DNA from: Pempheris klunzingeri
Lineage: Eukaryota > Chordata > Actinopteri > Acropomatiformes > Pempheridae
Reading direction: 5' to 3'
Length of the DNA: 64,000 nt
Assembly (NCBI RefSeq): GCF_042242105.1
Contig: NC_092033.1
Span: forward strand, 1,468,908 to 1,532,907
Of this stretch, positions 1-39,978 are shown one piece after another. How positions within the stretch are numbered: the first letter of the stretch is position 1; each line of letters starts with the position of its first letter. The translations under genes were made by a program, and so were the position numbers. A model generated the notes under the pieces. That model saw nothing but the letters and a program-made list of their open reading frames with translations. It was not told the DNA's origin and did no database searches.

Positions 1-3000
1 CCCTAAATTAAATCATTCATATTATTTCTGCCCCAAACTCATCACGAACTGAAAAGGGTGTTTAGATAAAGTCAGTTTTTTTAGCTGGCTAACTAAGTAG
101 CATTTTTCATCTAGCTAACCGCTAATGTATCGAAAACTACTGTTAGCATTTACTAAATTAATCTAGTTAGCAAGCTAATAGTTATATTTCTTGAGGTTAA
201 AGTTTACTGGCATATTTGGCATCTTTGAAAAGTGTGAAATAAAATTTTAGTGTTATGAACTTGTTGAACTAATAATTACAGACTTTGATGCTACCCATAA
301 TCCCCCTCTTCGAGATCAGGACCTTCTGTCACATTCATCAACACATTACCTCTACTGCACACAGATACCAACATTTATTCATTACTATAATGTGCTACAA
401 GCTAGCTAAAAATCAGCTGACTGACTCTGTGGAGCATTAATTCTTACATGAGTTTGAAACTGTGCAGCTTTTAAATGAGCTCAAACGGGCTAACGCACTA
501 GCTAGCCTGACCAAAAGTTGGAGGGAATAATGGTTATTTAACTACCTAATGCTATAATCAACTGTTCCACTGTTATGGTGCAGGTCAATAACAGCAGAAC
601 AAACAACATCAGCTCAACAAGCTTCGGTTTCTTTGGTTCAGGCTTTAAAATGGAGAAAAGTGCAGTCGCCTCCTAAACTGTCCTAAAATGTGACAGAAGG
701 ATCTGATCCAACTGAATGTATTCAGAGCCTGTGAGCAACTTCAGAGTGGCTGCAGCACTAAAAGATAACATTTTATTTTATTTTATAGCAAGCAAAAAGT
801 CAATATTTTAAAAACATTGGACAAAAATGTAAAAAAAATTAAAATGAAATTCTCTGGTTAATTTTTGAAGTGTCGGGCTTCACAAGGCGAAGCTCCAATT
901 AAACCCAAGTAGTTATTGTAAGTGTAATTATCTAAGTATCAATTACTGGAAACTCTACATGTGATGAATTGTAGATGATTATAATTTAATTCCAAGTGTA
1001 TTAATTAAACAGTATTTTCAGAGTGCTTCCAGGAAACCACTCATGAACGCACAGTTATATATAATTATAATAACACATAACATAAAGCCTTAACCGTTTA
1101 GTCTACATTGGTAACCAGTAGTGTAAATACTGAAACACGATGCCTGTTAATTAAAGTGAATACAGAATCCCAACATGTAAAATGTAAAAAGTCTTAGCGT
1201 CCCTTTAAGCTCCATAAACAGTCGACAACACTGAAGTACAGGACGTGATTGACCTCCTACAGAACTGTACAGACACAATACCACGTCAGAGGCAGTGTGT
1301 GTTGTTGTACCCGCTGCTGCAGTGGGTCTGGAGGCTCTTCAGTCAGTTCACACAGGGAATTACATCACTGGCGCACTGGTAATAAGCCGGATTTTTAACC
1401 ATTCACGGTTTAAAAATCGATTCAGTTCCTGAACTGGCTCACAGTAAAGTGAAAATTGGGTTGGCGGTGGTCCCGGGAGGCGCGTTGGACAAAAAGGTCC
1501 AAAGTCCCTCGATAGTATCACAAGTAAACGAATAAATAAAAAAGAATTTGGTACATAGAAAAAGAAGAGTCTTCAAAGTTTCTCTCTTTTATTGTCCGTC
1601 AAACGGTCCGGCCTCGACGTTCCCAGTTTTAGCAGCAACATCTCCGTGTTTGTGGTCCATGGATTGAAATGTAACTGCCCACATTAGGTTTAATAGCACT
1701 TGAACATGTACTGTACAGTGTTATCCCAGTCACACAGGGAGCAGATTAGATACTCACGGTAATGTTCTTCGTTACTGGCATTACTGCACAAACCTCCCAT
1801 CTCTAAAACAAGCAAACCCCCCAGGAACTGACAAAACCACCTCAGTTTTATCTAAAATATATGGAGGATTAACGGAAGGATGAAGGAAAAAGAACCCCCC
1901 AAAAAATCAGCAAGACTTTATTTGAGCATTTCAAGAATTAAGTTAAAATGTTAAGAATGAAGTCCGGGTTTTTTTGCATTTCGAGAATAAAGGCGAAACA
2001 TTTAGAAGGAAGTCGACAAACTTCAACTTTATTCTGAAAATGCAAAATAAAATAATCTTGCCTGAAAATACAGAGTAAATAAAAATATACACTACATTTC
2101 TATAAATATTTCTATTGGACATAAGGGAAATTAAATTCAAGCTTTTTTTCTTGTTACTATTTTGACATTTTTCCAGCGTTGCTTCCATGTAAAGAAAATC
2201 TGAAGACATTCAAAGCTCTGAAGGTCTAAAGTTTCCTTCCCTAAAGTTTTAAAATGTTTGCTCCATCATTAAGGCAGCGAGGCCTAAACCAGGTGGGTCT
2301 GTTAGGTTAAACTTAGATTTTCTGGCTCAAATAAAACACAAATAAAAACCTTTTAAAAAAAAAAACAAGACAAGTAAATCTTTTATTCCTGTTGAGTTGA
2401 TGATTTAGAGATGAGGTTTGTCACCCACATAGCGAACTGTCATGCGAGTCGACAAATGGCTGATAGCTGCTAAACACATCAAAAACATGTAAAAACAGTA
2501 TAAAAATAAAGTTATTATTACTCTGATACACCAAAATAACATAGTCACTAGATAACATAATTTACAACAGCACATCAATGAGATGACTGCACCGCTGTGA
2601 CGTAAATTATTTCACATTTTTGGTATAAAGCAACATATCACACAAAAGGGGATTTGTCATTGCAAGAAAACAACGTTAAGTACTGAGAGTGTCTCCATAT
2701 ACTTGTCGTGTCAGCTCGGCCTGCACGGAAAAACTAAACTTTGACTAAAATGTCAAGATATTATAAGCAGTATTACCTTTAATTATGGAGTGAATGTATA
2801 AAGTCTGACTCCGGCTCCACTCATTCATGCATTCAGAATTGTATTCATTGGTCTAAAAGTTTTACCGTGATGGTGGATCATTGTGTCCATAATCGAAGAT
2901 AATTAGGTTTTAATTACTAGTATAATTTTAACAAATAAAAAACAATTATTATCTTAGCATTCATAAACTACAGCTCCCACAATTCTTAGACTCAGTAATG

Positions 3001-3453
3001 CTGTCAAAGCCTCGTGTGGGCTGTACTTGCTCTTAATTGCTGTACTGAATAAATTGATATTATATTATGAGCATATTATAACCGTAGAAATACTAGATTT
3101 AATTGGTTTAACAAAATATTGCATTAAGGTAGCGTAACTAGTAATAGCATAAGCTTATACAGTAGGTTAGCATCTATTTACTGACGTTAAAGCATACGGA
3201 CTAACACTGAACTACTAAAGCTAGCGTTAGCCTCTATCAGATTGCTATACACTAAGCTAACTAGCTTAGCAAGAGCTTATTTCATTACATTGGTTTGTTA
3301 GCTTTTAGCATGTGAGCGATGGCTGGAGCCCCGTTTGTAACATCAGCACTCCGTCATGAAGCTGCAAAAGAAATAAATGAAATAGATCCTAAAGTTGGTT
3401 TTGCACATTTAAACATGAAATCATTCTAATCAAAAGGTCGGACTTGATTACTC
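1..3453. other. AT-rich intergenic sequence, no gene seen
   Basis: No exon, conserved frame or RNA gene was recognised. The sequence carries GCTAGC/GCTAAC motifs (about 60-180, 480-510, 3140-3310), common in teleost repeats, and an AT-rich section with TTTATTCT/AGAATAAAG inverted motifs around 1910-2045. Reading frames here are short and low complexity. Confidence 0.6.
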
Positions 3454-4666
3454 TTTATTGGAAATTAAATGGATGTTTATTATTAGGGGTATAATGGTAC
3501 ACATTTTTTGGTCCAGCTAGAAAAAGTAAAAAATAAAACAAAATTGCTTTTTTAAAAATTCAACAGTGATTTGCTGAACAGACTATGGCTCTTTCTTTCC
3601 TGGATAAAATCTGACAGAGCTGCTGCAACCGATTACAACCTAGTAACAGGAAAGGAAAATCTATTTAAAATAAATATGGTGATAAAAATACAAAACATAA
3701 TAAAATATCCATTAAGGTACAGCATTTAGAGAGTCAGCTGGACTTGAATTCATGTTAGCAGCTTTCAGCTTCACATCAGGACTCGTACATGAACCATGAA
3801 CTGAAGAAACACGTGTACCGTTACACCCCTACTGTGTGGACAGGATCAGTGTGTTAGCTAGCCAACTACTGCAGCATGTAAATACTCAAAATGAATGTGT
3901 TTGCTAAATGATTGTGCTAGCTGAGCTAACATCAGAGTTTACCCACAAACCTGTGCAATCTCTGAGGAGTTTCTAATGAAGTTAGAATTGTTAAGACATC
4001 TGTGAGGATCATGAAAACCCCTCTGAAGGAACAACCTGCTCCTGGATGTTTGCTGAATCACAGAGTGCAGATGTCACAAAAGGAGCTATGATGAAAGTGT
4101 TGGTTCAACAGTGGTGCAAAGGTGCAACCAGCTAACAGTCATTTTCCAATAGCCTTTTCAATAAGAACACCACATTATACAAAACCATTTTAAAATCCTA
4201 TAAGACACAGAAACACAACAGTGTTATTGAACAATGTACCATCAATTTCAATCCATCTACTACTTCTACGTCTCCATGACAGAAAAGAGGTAATAGGACA
4301 GTCTGGTTAGTTAAAGACGACACGATCAGACAGTCGGTTGGTTAAGAGAAGTGAAGCAGGCGGTCTGTCCAGTTCCTCTGAAGAGCAACTCGCCAACAAC
4401 ACAAGAAGAAGAAACAGCAGAAGAAGAAGAAGAAGAAGAGCGGATACATTCCATTTTCAGTAATTTACCTTTCCTCCTTCCTTCACCTAGCTCCGCCCAC
4501 AACAGTCCTCATTGGTTTGTCCATGTTGTCCGTCAAACTCAAAGATCCCCCCTCAGGAATCCCCTCGTCTCCGAGGACTCCAACATCTCAGAGAACAAAC
4601 CTGCCAAGGACTCGCTATGTTTGCACACTTCCAGGCTGAAGTCGACAGCTCCTGTGGTGGCGCCGC
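3454..4666 (-). other. ptprr: Probable 3' UTR of ptprr
   Basis: No AATAAA or ATTAAA on the minus strand was found in the first 1.1 kb after the stop codon. The first two AATAAA hexamers read on that strand are at 3476-3481 and 3454-3459, so the 3' UTR is probably about 1.2 kb. An AAG-rich tract lies at 4404-4440. The transcript end is inferred only. Confidence 0.4.
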
Positions 4667-32971
<28,305 letters not shown>

Positions 32972-33270
32972 ACTGAAATAAATCGGCCCCTGCAGCTTCT
33001 CTCGGTGCTGTGGTAATGCACCAAGGGGAGCAGCCGGTGTGTGTTTCCGTGCATCTATCTGAGGGTCTGCAGCATGAGGGAGGAGACGCTGCCAGAGCTC
33101 CGGAGATCCGCTCCAACACCGGCGCACCGCGACGCTCCTTCCCCGCCCTTCGGTGTCCTTCGGCGGCCTGGCTAGCGGGGGGACGGCCGCTGTGCAGCAG
33201 CTCTGGGGGAAGCGGAGGTTTCTCCCATCGGAGAGTCAGAGACGACAGAGAGGCGTGTGTCTGATGAGAC
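32972..33270 (-). promoter_or_regulatory. ptprr: CpG-rich 5' region of ptprr
   Basis: The 300 bases upstream of the ptprr start codon are clearly richer in GC and CpG than the flanks (CGGCGCACCGCGACG-like runs near 33120), with no TATA box at a typical place. This fits the 5' UTR and a CpG-type promoter. No in-frame ATG lies upstream of the chosen start in this stretch. Confidence 0.5.
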
Positions 33271-34019
33271 GGTGCTCAGGTGGAGGCTGGTGGTGGTGAT
33301 GATGATGATGAAGAGGAGGGAGGAAGGGGAGGAGAAAAGGCGTGGTGGAGGAGAGGAGGAAGAGGAGGATTAGTCCTTCACATCTTCACATATTTGTCAT
33401 GTTATTTGCCTTGTTAGACCCACTGGTGTTGTTTGATCTGCTCGGTGACGTTACTGCCTTAAAGTAAATAATAACTACTGATTGATTACCTATAACTTGT
33501 CCATTTAAACAGTAATCACACTGATCGCTTGGAGCTCGCCAACACCTCAAACCCCCACCAGCCTCTGCCTCATTGTTTATGCTAATAAACGGTAGTCATT
33601 ATGCTAGCGATTAGCATGTCACATTAACGTGCTAACGCTTATGCTAACTGTTTCGGCTAACCTCACCTTTCTTTCTACACTATAATTAAGAACAGTCAAG
33701 TGGGAGAACATCCACCTATTGATAACCCGCCGTTAAATTGGCTCATTTAATCGTTAGTGATGTGCAGGCGATGCCAACGGCACAGGCTCAGCTAGCTAAA
33801 CTTCGCAGTAGCATGCTAACAGTTGGCTAACGATCTTCGGGATTTTTGTTTGTTTGGTTTTTTTGCTGCGAAATTTCTTATATCATCCAAAGAAAAAACA
33901 TGGTGCGTGATTTGTCGTGTCATACAAACCGTATTTATCCACACTTAAGGTCAGTTGTTGTCCATGAGTCGGCGAAAGAAGAAGAATTTCTTGACAGGTA
34001 GAATTAGCTAAGAAATCTC

Positions 34020-34345
34020 CCTCATTAAGAATGAGCCACTACGTCGCAAAATGGCCGCCACATCCCACCTACTGCTACCAGTTAGATCCAGTTTTAAAAG
34101 GAGCTAATGCTAACTGTTCCACGCTAATTTGTCACACAGGCGTAAGACGCGGCCGACCTACTGGACCACTTTCAAAACTTTTTTGTACCTAATTTTCATC
34201 TCAAACCTCAAAATAGGGTCCAGGTTGCAAATCTTAAGAATTATCCACCGCGTCACAAAATGGCCGCCATCCCCACCAACTGCTACTAGTTAGATCCAGT
34301 TTTGGAAGGAGCTGATGCTAACTGCTTCAAACTTCAAGCTAATCT
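34020..34345. repeat. Direct duplication of about 105 bp
   Basis: 34020-34127 and 34232-34345 share CAAAATGGCCGCCA, CAACTGCTACTAGTTAGATC (or its variant), GATCCAGTTTT and GGAGCT-ATGCTAACTG at the same spacing. The DNA between them has fold-back family pieces (CTACTGGACCACTTTC, TTTTTTGTACCT). Confidence 0.7.
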
Positions 34346-34388
34346 GCACTTGAAAACCACTGTAAAAAGAAGTGGACGTATTTTCCTG

Positions 34389-34485
34389 CTGAGTTTCTGC
34401 TCTCAGTCTCTAGTTTACTGTCTTCTTCAGCACAGCAGGACGTTCATTTAGTAAATTATGGTCCATTTAGAGGGAAACAGATGGT
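34389..34485. repeat. Inverted copy of the repeat at 15717
   Basis: Reverse complement matches 15717-15820 over about 95 bases with few changes, including GAACGTCCTGCTGTGCTGAA. Confidence 0.75.
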
Positions 34486-35271
34486 GAAACGTGCTTTAGT
34501 TGTGACAAACCAATCAGAGAGTCACTTCTGGCTCCAAAAAACAAAGATGCACCTCATGTCTGATACTAATTCCTCTCACATATAATAGATTATTTATACT
34601 GCAAATGCTGTACGTCCACATAGCAAACAATATATCGTGAACATTTGAAGTGCTTTATGATCCATCATGTACTTCTTTTTTTTTTACATTTAAGACGTTG
34701 ACAAATCAAAAATGTAAAGCTTTTAACAATATGCACAAATATATAATTCCTGGTGTAATTATTCTGTTTTATTTCTCAGTTTTCACAATTTTAGCAAACA
34801 ATGCAACTGGCAAATTCACACATTAAATCCTGCAGTTTATTTCTGTGAAGGACCATGAACCTCTCACCAGTTGATATCTACTCAGCAAATGTATTATTTG
34901 ATTATATGGCACTATAATATGAACACCGCTCCTAGAAATACAACCTTACAGACAGAACAGTTTTTACTTGACATTATTATTGTGTGAGAAAACCGGAGCA
35001 CCCGGTACTTTTAATCACTACTTATAAAAAGGCCAATTATACAATACTGTGTGCCTTAAATTTGTACTAACAGCACTAAATATAAAACTAATTACAGAAC
35101 ACAGGACTTGAATTAGCACTAATAACTCTATGACTAAACATTATAATAATAATAAACTGTATAACCTATATTTGAACTAACTAAGTGACCTGTGAGTGAA
35201 CTAATAATAGTAAAACAAATGGCTCTAATGGTTGGTTATTTAATAACACTGGAAGCTCAGTTCACTGACAA

Positions 35272-35970
35272 TGTATGTACTGTTTTAAATCAGCAGGAAG
35301 AGACTTATTAATGCAATGCACCGCCTCAGGGAAGAGCCATACCCCATAGCTGCTAAAGAGGGGAACCAGCACTGGCCCCAGGTTCTGAAGGACCAGACAC
35401 ATGATGGTCAGGTGGGACGTTTATGGCAAGAAAGCACAAGCACGCTTACATGCACTACAATACACCCCATAAACTACATCTCACCCCATACTGGGAGCTC
35501 CAAGGACAGGGCTGGTGGAAGGCCGTCATTGTAACAGGAGGATGAGATAGCAGCAGGGGAGGATGTTCTCAGAAAGACTCCATTGTAAGAAGCTCCCACA
35601 TGATAGGAAAAGGTCACCAGGGAGGATACTTTGTTTACAGGTGCAGCTGCTGGATGAAGGTGGTGATGCCCAGAGGCTGGGACCAGCCTGGGCACCAACG
35701 AAGGGAGGGCCAAGTCTAAACCACGGTTACTCCCCAACTAGACGACCAATCAGAAATAATTGTATTCTTGCTGGAATGTATATACTGTTACTGCATATGT
35801 GTTTCAGGGTTCACTCTGGGACCTGTTGGCTGCAGACTAACAGCTTGCTGACTGTGGTTTTCAGAGCTCAGACTGAGTCCTTGATCAAGATCAATACTTA
35901 TTCACACAGAAAATAAAACACCTTAAATGAGAGAAGTTGTCTGTCCTTCATCCAAAAAAACCAACACGAC
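35272..35970 (+). mobile_element. Probable solo long terminal repeat of an endogenous retroelement
   Basis: A roughly 700-bp non-coding block with LTR order: CCAAT box (35746-35750), TATATA (35779-35784), a short transcribed-like part, AATAAA (35912-35917), then about 50 bases. The direct repeat GACAA flanks it at 35267-35271 and 35971-35975, as a 5-bp target duplication would. It starts TG but the proposed end is not the usual CA, so the right border may be off by a few bases. No gag, pol or env frame is adjacent. Family unknown. Confidence 0.5.
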
Positions 35971-36654
35971 GACAATTCCAACTGATAAGATTTTTGCTGC
36001 TTGCAAAAAGAAGTTTTGACTTCAACTTAAAGATGAAGCCGCTGATTCTCAGACGTCTCTTTCACAACGTAAGGCTGTGGAAGGAAGTCTTTTTGGGCCC
36101 AAAGGTGTCACCCGATTACACAGTTGGGCCACTATGTAAAATTGGCTTCACGGCCTGGCGCTGCTCCTCCTGGGGGCTCGGAGGGCCAAAGTGTGAAAAC
36201 CTGAGGAGTTTTGGAAACTGAGTCCACAAAAATTAGACAAAGAAACATGTAGTCTCCACTCTTTTGATCAGTGTATTTTATGACTTCATCTCATTTCAGA
36301 TACTAACAGACCGTTAACATGCTGCTCACATGTTAACGCATCAGTAACTGTAGCAGCTGAGTCTAAACACGTAGAGCTGCTTACACTGGCTTCAGGCTGT
36401 GCACTCACAGTTGCACAACTTCATAGTGTCTTGTGAAATAGAGTCCAACTTCTGTCTCTTGTGGAACATTTCTTTCTCCCCACTAATGCTCTTCTGTACC
36501 CTGACAGTCCATTATCATTGTCAGTGTGCTCCTCCCTTTGACCTGAGGGAAATCCCCTACCTGCACTGTGTCTGTGACCCAAAGGGAAAGAGTGACACCT
36601 ACTGATGATGTCATGAACTTCACAGGAAATGCCTCCTACACTCATAGATGACTG

Positions 36655-36725
36655 TAATAATAATAATAATACATTTTATTTTTAGGGCGCCTTTCCAAGC
36701 TCCCAAGGTCGCCCTACAGAATACA
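36655..36725 (-). mobile_element. 3' tail of an L2-type LINE or a SINE using it
   Basis: On the minus strand the sequence reads GGCGACCTTGGGAGCTTGGA, AAGGCGCCCTAAAAATAAAA, TGTATTATTATTATTATTAC: a tail typical of teleost L2-like non-LTR elements, ending in a trinucleotide repeat. The body would extend to higher coordinates. Confidence 0.6.
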
Positions 36726-36759
36726 CATAAAACATACAATATAATAGATATTTTAGCAC

Positions 36760-37627
36760 ATCACATGACAATAACAACATTGCAACAGGGGAGGGGAAAA
36801 GGGGAGTGGAGATGTTCCAGCACCGCAGGAGGCAGGCCACAGGCTACAGCCCCGGTAGGTGAACCCTTGGACCACGGCCCTCGTGCTGGAGGGGTGGAAG
36901 CTGGCGAAGGCGTTGGATGTAGGGCAGGAGTAAGTTCATCGGTTCCCAAAACCCGCCTCAGTTCATTCGCGGTCGTCGGCGATAACATGGCGGTTGCCAT
37001 GGAGACGTCCCTGATCTGGTTCCAGACAAGCCAACAAGCACCAGGTGGATGGGGGAGGGATGGGGAAGAGCGTCCCAGCTGCAGTGAACTCAGAGAGGAG
37101 ATTGTTCCGGCAGTGACCTTGACCAAGGCCACAGTTTAGGGAGGCCAGTTCAGATTAGATTATTTGGGTCAGAGCGAGACAGTATTCAATAGACTTGGCT
37201 TACATCTATTGTCCATTCTGGTCACTCAATCAATCCAATCGATCCAATCCTTTCTGCAGAGCCAAAAGCTTCTCCAAGATGTTATCCGTGTGGTTGAGGA
37301 CCGCAGCCTGAGCCCTGCCTAAACCCTCAATCATGGCCGGCAGAGGAGTGACTGCTGCCACCGTCTTCCAGTTTTGACGATACATCAGTGCAAAGCATAG
37401 TCCAATCAGCAGAGCACCTAGTATCATGGATCCAAACAGATAAACATCTTCCACGTCCTCCATGAACAGGTCCGCCAGGCACATGGTCCTCCACTTATCC
37501 CACGAGTCGACCGTGTAGCCATGTAGCCATGTAGCTGTGTGTGATGAAGAACATTCTGCCAATTTAACTGATTCAGTTTGATGTAACCCTTTGAACTATG
37601 TGATCTAAACGCTCCGCCTGTGTCCAT
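36760..37627 (-). pseudogene. Unassigned small membrane-protein-like reading frame beside the LINE-like tail
   Basis: Not recognised. An ATG at 37627 opens MDTGGAFRSHSS in one frame, and the adjacent frame (to 37230) carries WDKWRTM, a hydrophobic run YLFGSMILGALLIGLCFALM, then YRQNWK, a leucine-rich helix-like end and a stop. The two parts would join only across a frameshift or an unseen intron. A further open stretch is at 36761-37132. With the tail at 36655 this may be one decayed repeat unit, but no reverse transcriptase or transposase motif is seen. Confidence 0.3.
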
Positions 37628-39779
37628 GTTGGTGTTTTTGCTTATTGTGACATCACTTCCTGGATCATCGTCAAATGCAAGAACACGAGTGGCGCTGCAG
37701 AGGAGGGCTGAAGGTGGCTGTGGGTCGAGACAAGCGCTCCCCGGGTGATACGGGTCACTTGGTCACCTGGGTGAGGGCGTATGATTGTTGAAAGACCTGA
37801 TCCCAGGTTACTTATCACTGATGATGTGTTCAAGTCCACGTAAGACATACACAAGTAATTTACAACAAAAGAGAGCTGGCCCATAACGTGCTGCCTACTT
37901 TTGAGATGGAACATGCAAAGTGAGCATTTGAATTTGAATGCTGCGTCGTAACCCTAACCCTCCTGTTATTATGCAGCCATGTTTGAATAATGGCTGCAGC
38001 GTCTGACACTGAACCTTCCAATCCAGTGATCTAACACCTGATTAGCCTGAAGTACTCTGGCTCCACATAGGTCGGGTCTACTCGAGCACATCTGGGCTTG
38101 TTTATCAGAAGAGAAACTGGACACTGGACTTGAAAATGGAAATAAAATCTGACTGTCAGAGAGCATCCACACGTTCTTCCGTCACGTTTGCAGCCTCACA
38201 CTCGGCTACATGCAGCACGTCTCCTTTAAAATAATAAAAAAAAAAAAGGCCTGAGAGTTATTAATCCCATTCCTCTGCAGTGAGTCACAGCAGGGAGCTC
38301 ACATCTCCCCAGGTCTGCTTCACAGTTAGCAGTGTTTTAATCCGTGTTTACCCACTAAGACAGGTTTGACACACTCCCTCTCTGCCGTCTCACTCTCACT
38401 TCATCCATTCACGAGGAAACTGGTTTCACTTTAGGTGTTGTTGACTTTGCTGGCAGTAAGATGACTTTATTAGGAGGAAGCCGTTAAACCTGTCCCATTT
38501 ATTGGCTTATTTGTTCATTATATTCAATAAAGCATCTGGTTGGTCAATTTCCTCATTCTTACTTCATGTTTTGAAATTTACTGTATTCGTCATTTTTCCG
38601 TAAATCATTGTGTAACGGCTTTCAGATTTACACCAGTTTTTAAATACTTAAATCAGCAGGCGGACTCAGCTATCAGCTTTTATTTGGAGGCTAATTTACA
38701 TGTAACTTTGAGTTCAACAGTAGCTTAGAAAAGTTTGTAATTCCTAATGTTTTGAACGTGCACAAAGGTCTGTGCTGGGACTGTTGACACTACAGCACAG
38801 TTAAATGTTTCATTAGATTTGTCTCCATCGGACAACTTTGCTATTTAGTTTGCTTCCTGTTTTTAAGCTCACCTGCTTATTTTTGTTTTAACAAAAACAC
38901 TTTTTATAATCACTATACTTACTAATCACTAATACTGTATAAGGTGCCACATAAATAAAGTCACTGTTACTGTTAATATCTAGACATGATGATGATGTCA
39001 GGACAATGAAAGAAGAGATGCAGCAAAGTCAAAACCAAATATGTATTTTTACACATTAAAAAAGTAGAATATACAAAGTAAAGTTTACTGGATCCAACAT
39101 TTTGACTGATATTCACTAAGTATTTGGTGCATACTTCACATATTTTCCTAAATCACAATGCAGAGCTGCTGGAGTGAGTCCTAAAACCTGGAAACGAGTC
39201 AGCACCTCAGTCCATAGAGGTCACTGGAGGTCACTGGAGGTCACTGGAGGTCAGTGGAAGTCAGTGGGTTTCTGATTAGAAAAAAGGCCTGTGATTAACA
39301 CAAGCTGAGCAGATCTTCACGTTTTATTCTACAACATAAAAGGTGCCAGTTTCCAACACTTTTAAGTCTTTTTAAAAAAAGGAGGTTGCACAGTTTAGCT
39401 AGCTAGAGTGAAATTACAAAGAAAAACTGTAGTAAAAGTGTAAAATATGGATTCTTATCGATGTGGGTCAGTGGTGGAGTCTGTAGTTACTTTACTGTAC
39501 TTTAGCAGCTGGATCGTGTTTTTGCCTCTGCTGCTGACTTTCTGTCAACATTTTACCGAAAGTTAAAGATGTAATTTCCGGCATGTGCATTTCTTTTAGA
39601 AGGGGGCTTCATGTCTGGGCATCTTAAACACTCCACAGCTCCACCCCTCCAGAATCTCTGTCAACAGATGGGAATTTTCCACTTGTCTTCCCGGAATAAG
39701 GCCTTTCTCTCCCTCCCTCCCTCCTGCTCTCCATTTCTTTTCGTTAGAATACCGGAAGTCTCCATATCGGCTGGTACAT
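37628..39779. other. Intergenic DNA upstream of tspan8-like gene
   Basis: No exon recognised. Holds a poly(A) run (38230-38247), a 10-bp tandem repeat (39219-39268) and AT-rich unique-looking sequence. Confidence 0.5.
39219..39268. repeat. 10-bp tandem repeat, five units
   Basis: GGTCACTGGA repeated, with the last two units changed to GGTCAGTGGA and AGTCAGTGGG. Confidence 0.93.
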
Positions 39780-39978
39780 CCAGGCGGGCGGCGCCTCCTC
39801 GGGCTCGTTTACTGGAAACCCCGCCCCGCCGGGCCCTCCCTCACCTTAAACGAGCGCCCGCTCCCCTCTCCCCTCAGTCTGTTCCGCTGCAGTCGGACCT
39901 CCGCCGCACCTGGAAACACCAACACCTGCTTTTTTTTTTTTTTTTAACTCCATTTCCGAGGCATCTTTACCGGTAAAC
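39780..39978 (+). promoter_or_regulatory. tspan8: GC-rich promoter and 5' UTR of tspan8-like gene
   Basis: A short CpG-rich island with a GC box (CCCCGCCCCGCC near 39820) and no TATA box precedes the start codon. A T-run of about 15 bases (39931-39946) lies about 35 bases before the ATG, probably inside the 5' UTR. The transcription start cannot be placed from sequence. Confidence 0.5.

Larger units (their letters stand above)
33271..35271. other. Intergenic DNA upstream of ptprr
   Basis: A GAG/GAT-rich tract (33295-33370) follows the CpG region. From 33590 to 33850 there are many GCTAAC/GCTAGC motifs. No exon was recognised. AT-rich simple sequence dominates 34600-35250. Confidence 0.5.

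Noticed and set aside
36648..37139. 163-codon plus-strand frame
   Set aside because: Overlaps the LINE-like tail in the opposite sense; composition looks non-coding.
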